NCBI RefSeq assembly: GCF_030285625.1
Contig: NZ_CP127294.1
Coordinates: 4,684,501 to 4,748,500, forward strand
Source of the DNA: Amycolatopsis sp. 2-15
Lineage (GTDB): Bacteria; Actinomycetota; Actinomycetes; Mycobacteriales; Pseudonocardiaceae
DNA length: 64,000 nt
Direction: 5' to 3'
The notes below the pieces were generated by a model. It was not told the DNA's origin and made no database searches. It saw only the letters and a list, made by a program, of their open reading frames with translations. The position numbers and the translations under genes were made by a program. Each line of letters opens with the position of its first letter. The first letter of the stretch is position 1. Below are positions 1 to 8,803 of the stretch, in pieces.

Positions 1-28
1 CGGCCATCCGGTGCACAACCGAATACGA

Positions 29-101
29 TCCCCTGTAGCTCAACTGGCAGAGCATTCGGCTGTTAACCGGAGGGTTCTTGGTTCGAGTCCAAGCGGGGGA
101 G
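29..101 (+). tRNA. tRNA-Asn (anticodon GTT)
   Basis: A complete cloverleaf folds here. The acceptor strands (29-35 and 94-100) form seven pairs including one G-T, the anticodon loop at 60-66 reads CTGTTAA giving GTT, and the T loop is TTCGAGT with a five-pair stem. The discriminator base is G101 and CCA is not encoded. The 3' part from the anticodon stem onward is the integration target for the elements to the right. Confidence 0.97.
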
Positions 102-103
102 CA
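67..103 (+). repeat. att core copy 1 (attL, inside tRNA-Asn)
   Basis: This 37-bp stretch, from the 3' side of the anticodon stem to just past the tRNA end, recurs without a mismatch at 7796-7832 and 31928-31964 in the same orientation. A direct repeat of a tRNA 3' end is the usual footprint of tyrosine-integrase insertion. This copy completes the functional tRNA, so it is read as attL. Confidence 0.9.
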
Positions 104-132
104 AAGCCCAGGTCACAGACCTGGGCTTTTTT
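104..132 (+). terminator. Rho-independent terminator of tRNA-Asn
   Basis: An 11-bp stem (104-114 with 118-128) around an ACA loop is followed by a T run. Near-identical hairpins follow the other two att copies, so each junction keeps a terminator after the tRNA 3' end. Confidence 0.85.
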
Positions 133-144
133 GCTACCCATGGG

Positions 145-163
145 TAGGGCGATTTAGGGCGAC
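145..163. repeat. Arm-type repeat, left end of first element
   Basis: Two GGGCGA units separated by TTTA lie just inside the attL end. The same motif lies just inside the second att copy (7874-7893) and near the right end of the second element (30614-30634). The placement at element ends suggests arm-type integrase binding sites. That role is inferred. Confidence 0.45.
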
Positions 164-165
164 AA

Positions 166-1512
166 AAGTTCCGCGGTCCAACGCTGGTTGGCCGTCATCC
201 GTCGGCTTGGATGGTAGGACTGACGGTAACGAGTAGATAACTCCCTGTCGTCGGTCTGACGCTGGCCTATTGAGCAGCGGGTGGGTGTGCCGCAACGCTT
301 GGTGGGCTGGTCGCGGAGGTTGAGGGGAGCGTGAGCGCCGCCTCTGCGACAGTCGGCGACGTGGGCGATTGACGGGTCCTGGCCACGCTGGCTTGTGGGC
401 TTGCTGGGTAGGCGCGCGCTACTCGTGTTGGAGGGTGTGCCGCGGCCGCTGTCAGCACGATGGCTTGCTGGAGTCTAGAGATGCCGGCGGGTCGCACGGT
501 TGGGTACGGCAGCAGATCGTGAACGCTCAAGGGCAATTCGCGCGCGGGCCATCGAGAATGGTTACGCGGTATCCGACCGTAGCCGGGTCTCCTCCGAGGT
601 CGTTGCCGCATGCGAGGCGGTCCAGCAGGGGTCAATGAGCCGGCTGAAAAGGGCACACGCAAGCGTGGTGCGCGAAAGAAGGTCGCCGGCTGCGCGGAAA
701 CGAAGCTGAGGTTGGCGACGGATACTTGTGCCCAAGTGTAAGTGACGATCTGCGGGGCAGCTTATCGTCTGTCGCAGGATCCGCTCTGCGCTCGCCAGGG
801 GCCAGCTGAGGTTCCGGCACGGATAGCTGTGCGGATCATCGACATCTTTCGTATGACGGGCGGAGCTGGGCAGCTGCAGACCTCGCGCGCTGGAACTGGA
901 CCAAGGCTGCCCAGACAAGGCGTGGCGGTGGTCTGGCCGTACTCCGTCGCAGTGGTCGCGCCATCTTCGTGGCCTGCGGGGATGCATAACAGTCGTCCGC
1001 GACTGCTTTTCATACCGTTCGCGCTGCTGACCAGGGCGCTGCTGCTGGACATGGACCCGAAAACCAGATGGATATCCAGCTTGCTCCGAAGGCGGGCCCG
1101 CGCCGCCTGAGGACGATGAGGCCGCAGAGGCAGCCGAGGGCGCCGATGAGACATCCGAGTCGGCCACCGAGCGCATCACATCGACAACGGACAGGCAGGA
1201 ATCCCTTTCCGCCGACGGTGAAGCGAGACCCGACAAGCCAGCTTCGACGCGCGACCAATCGCGCGGTGGACTCGGTGTCGGACAGTGCTGCGCGAGACGC
1301 CCGCCAACCCCGAACTGCCCCAGCGCCGAAGAAGCTCCTTGGTAGCAGGCGCCGAAAAAACAACGATCGGCCGTGATCTGCTGTCAGTTTCCCTGTCCGG
1401 ATTTGAGTGGTTCCTGGCTGGACAGAGGCGGCACTGAAGCCGCGTGGTCGGCAGTATAGAGGCGAACAGATCATCGTTTACTCACCGTTAATGGGAATCT
1501 CAGAAAGCTGAC
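166..1512. other. Gene-poor stretch with an Lsr2-like fragment
   Basis: Apart from the Lsr2-like fragment at 500-643, no reading frame shows both consistent third-position G/C and a ribosome site. A plus-strand acidic low-complexity stretch rich in Glu, Asp and Ala can be read at about 1096-1280 but has no start or recognisable domain. The region looks like eroded sequence at the left end of the first element. Confidence 0.4.
500..709 (+). pseudogene. Lsr2-type DNA-binding domain fragment
   Basis: The first 45 or so residues resemble the C-terminal DNA-binding domain of Lsr2, the actinobacterial xenogeneic silencer: an R-A-I-R-A-R-A helix, then ENGYAVSDRSRVSSEVV, close to the family pattern of E-N-G-Y-x-V-S-D-R-G-R-I. 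The N-terminal dimerisation domain is not found upstream. After about residue 45 the frame loses likeness, while the next frame reads a Lys/Arg-rich tail (around 640-720), so a frameshift is likely. Mobile elements often carry Lsr2-like proteins; this one seems to be a remnant. Confidence 0.45.
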
Positions 1513-2214
1513 ATGGCTCTTCCTTCGCTCCTCCTCGTCCCGGGTTCCTGGCACAAATCGGACCATATGAAGCGTCTGGTGGATGAACTACCAGACGTGG
1601 ATGTGCACACAGTGGATCTGACCAGCTCGGGTGATGACCCGGCCACGCTGGGAGACATGTACGAAGACGCGGCGCAGATCGCTGCCGCGGTCGCTGCCAT
1701 CGACGGCCCCGTCGTGGTCTGCGCGCACTCCTACGGCGGAATTCCCGTGACTCAGGCCCTATCGGGTGCGAGCAACGTTAAGCGCATCGTCTACCTGGCC
1801 GCGTTCATGCTCGACGTCGGTGAGTCCATGCTGTCGAGTGTGGGGGGCACGCCCGCCGCCTGGTGGAAGATCAACAGCACGGACGGCGAGAAATACGTCG
1901 AAGCCCTCGATCCCGTGGAGATCTTCTACGGGGATGTCGACCCGGACCTCGCCCAGGAGGCGGTTTCGCAGCTCGGCTACACGTCGTATTCGGCGAATGT
2001 GCAAAAGCAGACCGAAGTGGCCTGGAAGACCATCCCCAGCACTTACGTCATCTGCGAGGCCGACAACGCGTTCCCGCCCTTTGCCCAGGACCTGTTCGCC
2101 CAGCGCGCCGGAAGAATCCACCGCATGAACACCTCCCATTCGCCATTCCTCTCACAGCCAGCTGCTCTGGCGCAGTTCCTCAGAGACGAGCTCGCCTCCG
2201 CCGATGTCCGCTGA
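1513..2214 (+). CDS. Alpha/beta hydrolase, first of a tandem pair
   Basis: This 233-residue protein has the alpha/beta-hydrolase fold layout of the small salicylate-esterase/EstC-like group: an N-terminal strand with the oxyanion region VPGSWHK, nucleophile elbow A-H-S-Y-G-G with Ser73, and a C-terminal His in TSHSPFLSQP near residue 213. The substrate is not predictable. It overlaps the next gene by 11 bases, and that gene is a paralogue with the same elbow and the same C-terminal His motif, which points to tandem duplication and co-translation. The ATG follows a weak purine-rich stretch (CAGAAAGCTGAC). Confidence 0.85.
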   Translation: MALPSLLLVPGSWHKSDHMKRLVDELPDVDVHTVDLTSSGDDPATLGDMYEDAAQIAAAVAAIDGPVVVCAHSYGGIPVTQALSGASNVKRIVYLAAFMLDVGESMLSSVGGTPAAWWKINSTDGEKYVEALDPVEIFYGDVDPDLAQEAVSQLGYTSYSANVQKQTEVAWKTIPSTYVICEADNAFPPFAQDLFAQRAGRIHRMNTSHSPFLSQPAALAQFLRDELASADVR

Positions 2215-2896
2215 TCCGGCCCTGGTACTCGTGCACGGCGCTTGGCACGGCTCGTGGTGCTGGGAGGCCCTGCTGCCCGAACTGGCCGGCGTCGACGTCC
2301 AGACCGTGGAATTGCCCAGCGTGGCGGCTCCGCCGGCCGGGTTGTACGCCGACGCCGAGGTCCTGCGAGCGGCGGTGGCGGCTATACCCGGACCGGTTGT
2401 GGTGTGCGCGCATTCCTACGGCGGGGCGGTGGCTTCGCAAGCGTTGGCCCGGCTGCCGAACGTCACGCATGTCGTGTACCTGTGCGCGTTCGCCCTCGGC
2501 CGGGGCGAGTCGGTGCTCGGCGCGGGCAAACCTCCGTGGTCTCGCGTGCGGGACGACGGCTTCATCGAAGTCCGCACCCCGGAGAACGTGTTCTTCAACG
2601 ACCTGCCCGAGGAAGCCGCGCGCTCGGCAGCCTCCCACCTGCGGCTGCAGCACTCCTCCGCCTTCACTGAGCAACAGACCGAGGCGGCGTGGGAAAACCT
2701 ACCCACGACGTTCGTGGTGTGCACCCAGGACCAGGCCATCCCACCCCAGGCGCAGCGCCAGATGGCCGCCCACATCGGCGGCAAGATCCTCGAGATCGAC
2801 ACGTCGCACTCGCCGTTCCTGTCCCAGCCACACGTGGTCGCCACCATCCTCCGCGAAACACTGGCCACCAACATCGAGACAGCACCAGCGCCCTAA
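2204..2896 (+). CDS. Alpha/beta hydrolase, second of a tandem pair
   Basis: The 230-residue product is a paralogue of the preceding gene. It has HGAWHGSWCW near the N-terminus, nucleophile elbow A-H-S-Y-G-G with Ser71, and the catalytic-His motif TSHSPFLSQP near the end. Start and stop overlap neighbours: the ATG lies inside the upstream gene, and the TAA overlaps the stop of the convergent minus-strand reading frame. An esterase or lactonase role is likely; the substrate is unknown. Confidence 0.85.
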   Translation: MSADPALVLVHGAWHGSWCWEALLPELAGVDVQTVELPSVAAPPAGLYADAEVLRAAVAAIPGPVVVCAHSYGGAVASQALARLPNVTHVVYLCAFALGRGESVLGAGKPPWSRVRDDGFIEVRTPENVFFNDLPEEAARSAASHLRLQHSSAFTEQQTEAAWENLPTTFVVCTQDQAIPPQAQRQMAAHIGGKILEIDTSHSPFLSQPHVVATILRETLATNIETAPAP

Positions 2897-3224
2897 TACT
2901 GCAACGGCAGTTGGTGGTGGCCACACCCGGCGAAGCGCGAGAACGTCCAGCCAAGCTCAGCGCTCCGGCCGCCGGCCGCAACGATCGCCACGTTGACCTC
3001 GGCCTCGATGGCACGGATGGCGGCAAGGTTCGAGGCGTTGGCGTCCAGGGCGCCGTGTTCACTGCCAGGGTAGTGGGGTCGAGGTGGGCGGTGGCCGGTG
3101 TGCGTGCAGTACACGTGCGAGTCCGGGTCGAACTCGTCGTCGCTGGCCTTGCGCAGGCGGTACTCGTTGTGGAGGTCGAACCGGTCGAGATCGTGGACTT
3201 GACGTCGGTGACGTTGAGCTTCAT
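2893..3224 (-). pseudogene. Hypothetical gene, frameshifted near its start
   Basis: A minus-strand frame with strong third-position G/C runs from about 3190 to the TAG at 2893, reading through DLHNEYRLRKASDDEF and a tail with an F-x-G-C-G-H-H motif. It has no start of its own. The only well-placed start, the ATG at 3224 with a GAAGGGA site, is in another frame and gives MKLNVTDVKSTI before the frames must switch. I read this as one gene of about 110 residues with a single frameshift. It follows the zinc-ribbon gene on the same strand by about 50 bases, so the two were probably an operon. No family recognised. Confidence 0.45.
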
Positions 3225-3273
3225 CGGCGGTCGTCCCTTCGCATGGGTGATGGATGACAGGACGGGCTTGCAG

Positions 3274-3513
3274 TCATTGCCAGGCGGTGATCTCGAACGG
3301 CAAGCCGACGACGCCGCTGCACGCTCGACACTCGAAATGGTCGGTCTCGAAGTGGGAGCCGTCGCCAAGCGATCAGACGACGGTGTCCTCCCCTGCTACC
3401 TGGAGTTCGTTCCAACGGACGGCGTAATCGACTTCGCGAATCTGGTTGACTGCCTTGCAACGCGGGCAAACCGACGCTCCGTCGCGCATCTGGACGTCAG
3501 GGTTCTTCAACAT
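3274..3513 (-). pseudogene. Small zinc-ribbon protein gene with in-frame TGA
   Basis: The ATG at 3513 follows a perfect AAGGAGG, so the start is firm. The frame encodes 79 residues with two C-x2-C pairs, CPRC near residue 16 and CRAC near residue 62, as in a zinc ribbon. An in-frame TGA at 3373-3375 interrupts it after GEDTVV. The same frame then continues plausibly (SLGDGSHFETDHFEC) to the true stop at 3274. A CGA-to-TGA change would explain it. As it stands only the first 46 residues would be made, with one half of the metal site. Function unknown. Confidence 0.55.
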
Positions 3514-3847
3514 GGCGAGGCACCTCCTTGGAGTCGGGGGAGCGGGCTTCTCCACGCCTGGTGCGGCGCTGCGCCAGAGACATCCGGGATACCGTTCCCG
3601 GCCTGCCTACCCGCCTGCGGAACCCCGGGACCCGCAGCGCGGCGCTACGCGCGTGCGATCTCCACGGCTAGCACCCAACGGTGCCTCCTGGACATTCACG
3701 CTGCTGCCCGCGCGTCGCGCCCGCCAAACGTTCGGCACGCGGCGAGGCAGCTCCATGTCACCGGTGACGCGTCAAGCGCTCCGGCAGCGCCACGTGGGTG
3801 CCCAGCCAGCGCTCGCCAGCGGTTTACTTCCGGGAGGGTGTATCCCG

Positions 3848-4678
3848 TTGAATGTCTTCGTGAGGTTCGGAAAGGCAGCGGTTCTGGCCGCCGGTGTGCT
3901 GGTGGGGATCTCGGGGTGCAGCGGGGGCGGGATCGCACCCACTTCGGCGCCGCAGACTGTCACATCGAGCTCAAGCCTCAGCTACCTCCGGTGCGGCACG
4001 GAGATCGAGGTGCCGAACCCGGGCTGGCCGGCGTCCGCGGGCCACGGACCGCACCTCGTCGTGGCGGGGAAGGGCGACGACGCTTCGCCTTCCGACCTGC
4101 TGTACGGAGGCTTCGACTCCGGTTCGCTGCCCTACGACTGGCGAGCCCGGCAAGAGGGGTCCAGCGACGATGACCTGGGGAAAGCGCAACTCATCGTGTG
4201 CCTGAGCGGGCTGCGTAAGCGCGGGACCACGCCGATCGGCACCTGCGAGTGGGACATCGCGCGCGGCGACGTCTACCCGGCGACCTACACGTTCGAGGTA
4301 TACGAACTCAAGACCGGCCACGAGCTCGCGAACTTCGACGTCGAGAGTGACCGCCCGGCGAACCAGTCGTGCCCCTCCGTCGTGAACGTGCGGCTCGGGC
4401 AGCACAGTCCGAACATCGCGCAGGGCTTCGAAGAAACACCTTGGTTGCGCACCTCACGGCTTTCGTCACCCGTGACCTGCCCTGAACCTGTTACGCCCGG
4501 CCTTGCTGCGGCTGGGCGGCCTTCGGCCGCGGCGGACGACGTCGCGGAAGGTCTGTCGCCCGGGATCAGTCTTCTGGACGACGTCGCTTGCGGCTTGCTG
4601 GCCCTAGTCCAGTCAACAGAGAACGTGACCGGTCGGTCTCGGATGTGTGGGAGCAGGACCGGGGCGATGGTCGAGTAG
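3848..4678 (+). CDS. Putative lipoprotein, likely frameshifted at the C-terminus
   Basis: A TTG start about 10 bases after GGGAGG gives a short basic N-terminus, a hydrophobic stretch (AAVLAAGVLVG) and the lipobox I-S-G-C, so this is a predicted membrane-anchored lipoprotein. The mature part holds several Cys (LRCGTE, IVCLSG, GTCEWD, QSCPSV) that could form disulphides. No family recognised. Near 4440 the open frame turns into low-quality sequence running to 4678, while the next frame reads LVAHLTAFVTRDLP and stops at 4485. The natural protein therefore probably ended there, with a one-base shift. The 3' part of the call is doubtful. Confidence 0.6.
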   Translation: MNVFVRFGKAAVLAAGVLVGISGCSGGGIAPTSAPQTVTSSSSLSYLRCGTEIEVPNPGWPASAGHGPHLVVAGKGDDASPSDLLYGGFDSGSLPYDWRARQEGSSDDDLGKAQLIVCLSGLRKRGTTPIGTCEWDIARGDVYPATYTFEVYELKTGHELANFDVESDRPANQSCPSVVNVRLGQHSPNIAQGFEETPWLRTSRLSSPVTCPEPVTPGLAAAGRPSAAADDVAEGLSPGISLLDDVACGLLALVQSTENVTGRSRMCGSRTGAMVE

Positions 4679-4793
4679 TAGTGCACGACCTCGCCGTTGG
4701 TGTACCCGCTGCAGTACAGCGGCTAGTCCAGGTTGGACAGCGCGAGCTGCCGCTCACCGACCTGCACGATGATCTTCTTCTCGACCAGCGGCC

Positions 4794-5830
4794 TCACGCG
4801 CCGGTGCCGTGGCGGGGCGGCAGGCCCCGGCGTCGAGATCGGGGCGCGCGCGGTGCACGCGAGGCCGCTGCCGGGCTGCTGAACGATTCGACTGCGGGAC
4901 CGGTCTCGGCCTCGACGACGACCTCGGGCCGCACCGGCAGGTATTGCGTCTTCCCCCGGCCGAACTCGCCGGCCGAGGTGTAGGCCACGGGCTCACCGGT
5001 GGGCGTGACGTGCGCCCCGATCTGCTGGCCCAGCCGAGGCGCCAGCGGCAGGGACAGGCCGATCTGCCGCCACGCACCGGCGGCGTCGCGGCGGGCGAGC
5101 ATCACCTCGTTCGGTCCGTGCGGGTCGCCGGCCACCCGGACGACAACGGCGTCGACGACGGTCACCTGTCGCACCTTCACCCAGGCGTCGGTCCGGCCGG
5201 GCCGGTACCGGGCATCGAGCAGCTTGGCCACCCCCCTCGATCCCGACGTCGCTGGCCTCTGGCCGCATCCACGCCATCGCGGCATCCCAGTCGGTCGTGC
5301 TCGGCACCAGCTGCAGCGGCGACCCGATCCCAGCGAGCAGCTGCTCAAGCCGCGTTCGCCGCTCCCGGTATGGGCGGGACCGCAGGTCAACATCGGATCT
5401 GTCGGCGAGCACGTCGAACACGACGAAGTAGATGTTCACCTCAGCCTTCGTCCGGGCGCTGGGGCGCGAGGCGAGCGCCCCGAAATCGAGGCGGCCCGCG
5501 CGCAGCGCGTCGAGCTCGCCGTCGAGCACGAAGTCGCCCAGCTGCGCGCCGGCCCGCACGATCTCGGGGAAGCGGTCGGCCAGGTTGTTGACCTGGCGCG
5601 ACTGCAGCAACCCGAGCTCGGCGAACAAGACCGCGCCCCACCCGTCGAGCCTCGCCTCGTAGGCCAGGACCAGCCAGGACGAGACACCCGCACCTCCCGT
5701 GCGGGCTGTGCCAGCGGCAGCCGCACCGACGCCACGACTATTCGGCCCCTGCCAGTGTCGCAGCCATCGCACCCTCCCGGCTCACCCGCCGGGCGGGACC
5801 GTCCCCGCCCGGCGACACCTGCCCGCGAGC
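4794..5830 (-). pseudogene. ATP-dependent DNA ligase, decayed copy 1
   Basis: Pieces of an ATP-dependent DNA ligase (LigC / LigD ligase-domain type) lie in successive frames. They are an N-terminal LPLAQPAREV piece near 5720, the nucleotidyltransferase motif I region around 5660, FVLDGELDALRAGRLDFGAL near 5520, and the oligonucleotide-binding part (WVKVRQVTVVDAVVV) to the stop at 4794. At least two frameshifts are needed, near 5690 and in a G run near 5235. Motif I reads Y-E-A-R-L-D-G-W, so the Lys that becomes adenylylated in ligases is Arg. The gene is therefore dead as catalyst even without the shifts. A second decayed relative is at 12029-12905. Confidence 0.7.
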
Positions 5831-6095
5831 GTAAGCCGGGCGTAGCAACCGGGCTGGGAAAAGTGCAGGTCACCAGCCCGCAGGGTGAGTGGTCAGCCGT
5901 AACGTACGGGGCGGAGGACCAAAAGCGGTGGTGCATCGTCGCGATGTCAAGTGGCGCCGCGAGGGGTTCGGCCTCGACGTCGCGGCGCCACGCGGCCGGC
6001 AGCCGCGTCGGCCTCTCGTCGGTCGAGTCCGTCGGTGCGCACACCACCCGTGTGGTCGTCGCCGCCGTTACCGGCCGGCGAGGCGGGCGCTACGG

Positions 6096-6440
6096 CTAGG
6101 GCTTGACCAAGAAGATGCCGGTCACCGATCGACGCTGCCCGTTCGGTGCGAAGACCGCCACTCCGTTTCCGTTGCCGACTTCCAGGCGGTAGCCATCGAT
6201 CGTGCGCAGCACTTCGGAACCGTCGGGCCGCTGGTGCAGAACACCGCTGGGCAGGCCTGCGGGATCAAGATTAAGCAGCACGAAGGTCAACCCGGATTCG
6301 CAGGGCGCATTCCAGTACACGATGCCGTCGGCACCGACGTGGTAGGGGATGATCGTGTCGAGCTGAACAGTGCCCCTTTCGTCGACGTCAGCGGCGAGCA
6401 GCAGCATCCGCACCGTGCCGTCAGCTGTGGGAACGTTCAT
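6096..6440 (-). CDS. Hypothetical protein, 114 residues
   Basis: The ATG at 6440 is preceded by GGAGGG about 10 bases upstream and the frame has typical high third-position G/C through to TAG. The product is a soluble, mostly beta-predicted protein (IIPYHVGADGIVYW, a central LNLDPAGLPSG, C-terminal VFAPNGQRRSVTGIFLV) without signal peptide or membrane segment. I do not recognise a family. It lies alone between decayed genes in the first element and may be one of its few intact genes. Confidence 0.55.
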   Translation of the reverse strand: MNVPTADGTVRMLLLAADVDERGTVQLDTIIPYHVGADGIVYWNAPCESGLTFVLLNLDPAGLPSGVLHQRPDGSEVLRTIDGYRLEVGNGNGVAVFAPNGQRRSVTGIFLVKP

Positions 6441-6697
6441 GCTTTCCGCCCTCCGCTGTGTTCGCGCGAGCTGGCTCTTCGCCAGTGGCCTCGGTACCGG
6501 CCTGGGCCGCCGGTGCTGGGGAGACGGCGCGCATCGTTCAATCCGTTGCACGACGGAGGTCACCATTCGCGCCAGTTTTGTCGGGCAGGAGCCGGGCGGG
6601 GGTCCCGCTGGGCGAGGAGCTCGGGCAGGAATCTGGCGCGGGGGACACCGAGTTGGGTCAGAACCCCTCTGGCGATCGAGAAGTAGCTGGTGGCCGT

Positions 6698-7012
6698 TCA
6701 CGTATGAGCTCGCGCTTGCGGCTGCGGGGTCGTCGTCGCGCTCGTCTGAGTGTTGAGGCCGGGTTTCAGCGGGGTGGGTCGATGAGGCGGGCGGGTGTGG
6801 AGGTCGCCGCGCCAGAGGTAGCGCGCGAGGAGGGGGACGGCGTCGGTGTGGATGGCGTGCGGTTGGGCGGGGGCGTGGTGCAGGGCCGTGCCGGGTTCGC
6901 GTGCGACGTAGGGGGATTGGTCGGTGGACCAGCGGGCCCCGGTGAGCGGCAGGTAGACCTCGTCGGCCGGATCTGCCAGCCGTGGGCGGGTTCGCCTTCC
7001 GCGATCAGGCAC
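6698..7012 (-). pseudogene. Hypothetical coding fragment
   Basis: The frame has coding-like composition and continues open upstream to about 7117 (a stretch reading VEHLRTTGARHIVV) without an ATG or a good ribosome site. The GTG at 7012 is the only in-frame start. The tail is Pro/Thr/Gln-rich low complexity. This is probably the C-terminal part of a truncated gene; no family recognised. Confidence 0.3.
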
Positions 7013-7131
7013 GACGATGTGCCGGGCGCCGGTCGTGCGCAGGTGCTCGACGAGAGGCTGGCCCAGCCGGCGACGCAGGACTGGGTCGGACTCTTCTCGC
7101 TGCTGGCGCCACGGCCATAATCACCAGCACC

Positions 7132-7474
7132 CGTCGGGTGCCCGACCTGTCGACCGCCCTGCTGATGACGTGGCTGCACGCCCGGCTGGATCCCGGCGCT
7201 TCATGGGATCTCGACCAGGTCGGCGCAGCCCTTGCAGAAGCCCGGCATCGGGTCCACGCTGTGACCGCCGGTGAATTGGTCTTCCGGTCCTCCGGCCACG
7301 CATGCACTGGCCACGAACAATCGCGGCTCGCCCTGCGCCCTGGTCGCCGCCGCCCGCAAAGCCGGCAAGAACCCTTACCAGCTGGCAGTCTGGCCGCAAC
7401 ACTACCGCGCGGGCGGAACACCGGACGAGAGCGCTTGCACTGTGCAGGATGCTCACGGCCGACCCCGCGGATAG
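7132..7474 (+). pseudogene. Broken hypothetical gene
   Basis: Two coding-like stretches in different frames abut near 7305. The first (LLMTWLHARLDPGASWDLDQ onward) runs to about 7300. The second (ALVAAARKAGKNPYQLAVW onward) runs to the TAG at 7472-7474. Joined by one frameshift they give about 110 residues with consistent G/C-ending codons. No start is evident and no family is recognised. Confidence 0.3.
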
Positions 7475-7737
7475 CGTGCAGCCGTTTGTGGACCCAGTGA
7501 ATTGGGCCACGTTTGCGGTGTTCGGAGCGGGGGTGAGCGGTTACGGCGTCGAGCGACCAACACCGCGGTCGAGGATGTGTCGGCCACGCAGTCGCGCCGC
7601 CACGAGCCCTCTCCGAGCTGCTCGAACACCACACCATCACAAGCCGTGACCGCGACAGCGCCTCCGCCGCCCCCCGAGATCGGGGCGAGATTACAGGTCG
7701 ACGGAGGGCGAGTGAGGTCGATCGAGAGCATGAGCGA

Positions 7738-7765
7738 TTGCAAACTTCCCAGCTAGATCGACTGA
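7738..7765. repeat. Right-end repeat of the first element
   Basis: A 28-bp stretch ending in AGCTAGATCGACTGA lies about 30 bases before the second att copy. The same sequence, with two or three differences, lies at the right end of the second element once the IS630 insertion is removed (30682-30700 joined to 31888-31898). Shared end sequences indicate that the two elements use related recombination machinery. Confidence 0.6.
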
Positions 7766-7795
7766 CGTCGACTCAAACCAACTCGAACCAATAAA

Positions 7796-7832
7796 CCGGA
7801 GGGTTCTTGGTTCGAGTCCAAGCGGGGGAGCA
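7796..7832 (+). repeat. att core copy 2 (junction between the two elements)
   Basis: This is an exact copy of the 37-bp tRNA-Asn 3' end, with no 5' tRNA half before it. Beyond the core, identity with copy 1 continues through the terminator and a GCTACCCATGGGTAG segment. The second element therefore starts with the same left-end sequence as the first. Confidence 0.9.
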
Positions 7833-7861
7833 AAGCCCAGGTCATAGGCCTGGGCTTTTTT
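7833..7861 (+). terminator. Terminator hairpin at the internal att site
   Basis: The stem AAGCCCAGGTC pairs with GGCCTGGGCTT around a short loop, followed by six Ts. It duplicates the tRNA-Asn terminator. Confidence 0.75.
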
Positions 7862-7873
7862 GCTACCCATGGG

Positions 7874-7893
7874 TAGGGGCGATTTAGGGGCGA
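7874..7893. repeat. Arm-type repeat, left end of second element
   Basis: Two GGGGCGA units separated by TTTA lie just inside the second att copy. They match the motif at 145-163 and at 30614-30634. Probably integrase arm sites (inferred from position and recurrence). Confidence 0.45.
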
Positions 7894-8586
7894 TAAAAAC
7901 CCGAAGTTCGTGACGGCCGGCGGGGCTGCCGCTGCCGACAGGGTAGCCCGGCGGCGGACGTTCGGGTAGCTGATCGGTGACGCAGGGCAAGGTCTTTTCG
8001 GCTGGTTGCAGGGGCTTGCGGTGTCGTGGTGTGGCGGCTGGTCTTGTTGTGTTTCCGACCGCTCGGGCTGGCGTGTGCCAGGTTGTGTCGTGTGGTCCAG
8101 CGTTGGCCTGGTGACCTGCCGTGGGGTGGTGGGTGTGGTGATCGGGTCGTTTCGGCGGCGAGGACTGGGCCTCGACGCGGGTCAACCGCCCGGCGGCCCA
8201 GCCCTGGAGTGGCACAGGCGCGCTGTCGCTGCTGAGCGGTGCGACCACAGCGCTGGGAGACCGCGCGACGTGCCGGTGATCTCCTTGACCTCGCCTGCAT
8301 GTCGGTGTTGCGGATCGCATCTCGTTCGGCGGGCCGGGCTGTCCGGAACACTCGATGGTGTCTTCGATGCAGTCTGGGAGGGCGTCGGGGCCGGCGTTCC
8401 GGCTCCGTGGCTGAGATTGTGGCGGTTCTGATCAGGTCGAGGACGACCGTTGTGTGGTGTTTCGACGGCGTCCAAACCGGTTCGATCGCGCGGTGAGTCC
8501 AGTTGGCCAACTCGGCGTCATCGCTGGTTGGACCCCGCTTGGATCTGATTCGTAACACCGGGCGATGAAGCGCCGACCTTGAAAGC
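7894..8586. other. Gene-free left end of the second element
   Basis: About 690 bases with open frames on both strands but no ribosome site, domain or coherent codon pattern. The long minus-strand frame here is dominated by Arg, Pro and His, as expected from an antisense frame in GC-rich DNA. Confidence 0.4.
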
Positions 8587-8778
8587 GTGTTCGACCAAGG
8601 TGAGATTCGGTTCGTTCAGCTGCCGGACGTTGATGGCTACCTGGTCAAGCTCAGGGGCAAAGCTTTGGGGATTGCTGACCAAGAAGACCTTGACGATTAC
8701 TGCCCGGGGTGGAGGAACGGCGAGTCCGCGGACCCGGCGAAGCTGCTCGAACAGGTACGCCCCTTTCTCCACGAGTAG
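8587..8778 (+). CDS. Small hypothetical protein upstream of the DUF3644 gene
   Basis: A 63-residue acidic protein begins at GTG 8587 and ends 26 bases before the DUF3644 gene. It starts with an FDQGEIRFVQLPDVDGY strand-rich part and ends in a helix (AKLLEQVRPFLHE). Codon use is coding-like although no strong ribosome site is visible. Short acidic partners before larger genes can be antitoxins or regulators, but nothing here proves that. Confidence 0.45.
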   Translation: MFDQGEIRFVQLPDVDGYLVKLRGKALGIADQEDLDDYCPGWRNGESADPAKLLEQVRPFLHE

Positions 8779-8803
8779 TGCTTTCACGAATGGAGACCCG
8801 TCG

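Noticed and set aside
3373..3375. Selenocysteine at the TGA of the zinc-ribbon gene
   Set aside because: No Sec-specific hairpin is evident after it and the position is outside the C-x2-C motifs; a nonsense mutation or error is simpler.
2689..4173. A 494-codon plus-strand frame after the hydrolase pair
   Set aside because: It spans the 3' end of the hydrolase, two minus-strand genes and the lipoprotein start in other frames; composition changes along it and no domain is found.
7796..7832. A second and third tRNA-Asn gene at the att copies
   Set aside because: Only the 3' part is present at 7796 and 31928; D arm, 5' acceptor strand and anticodon are missing.
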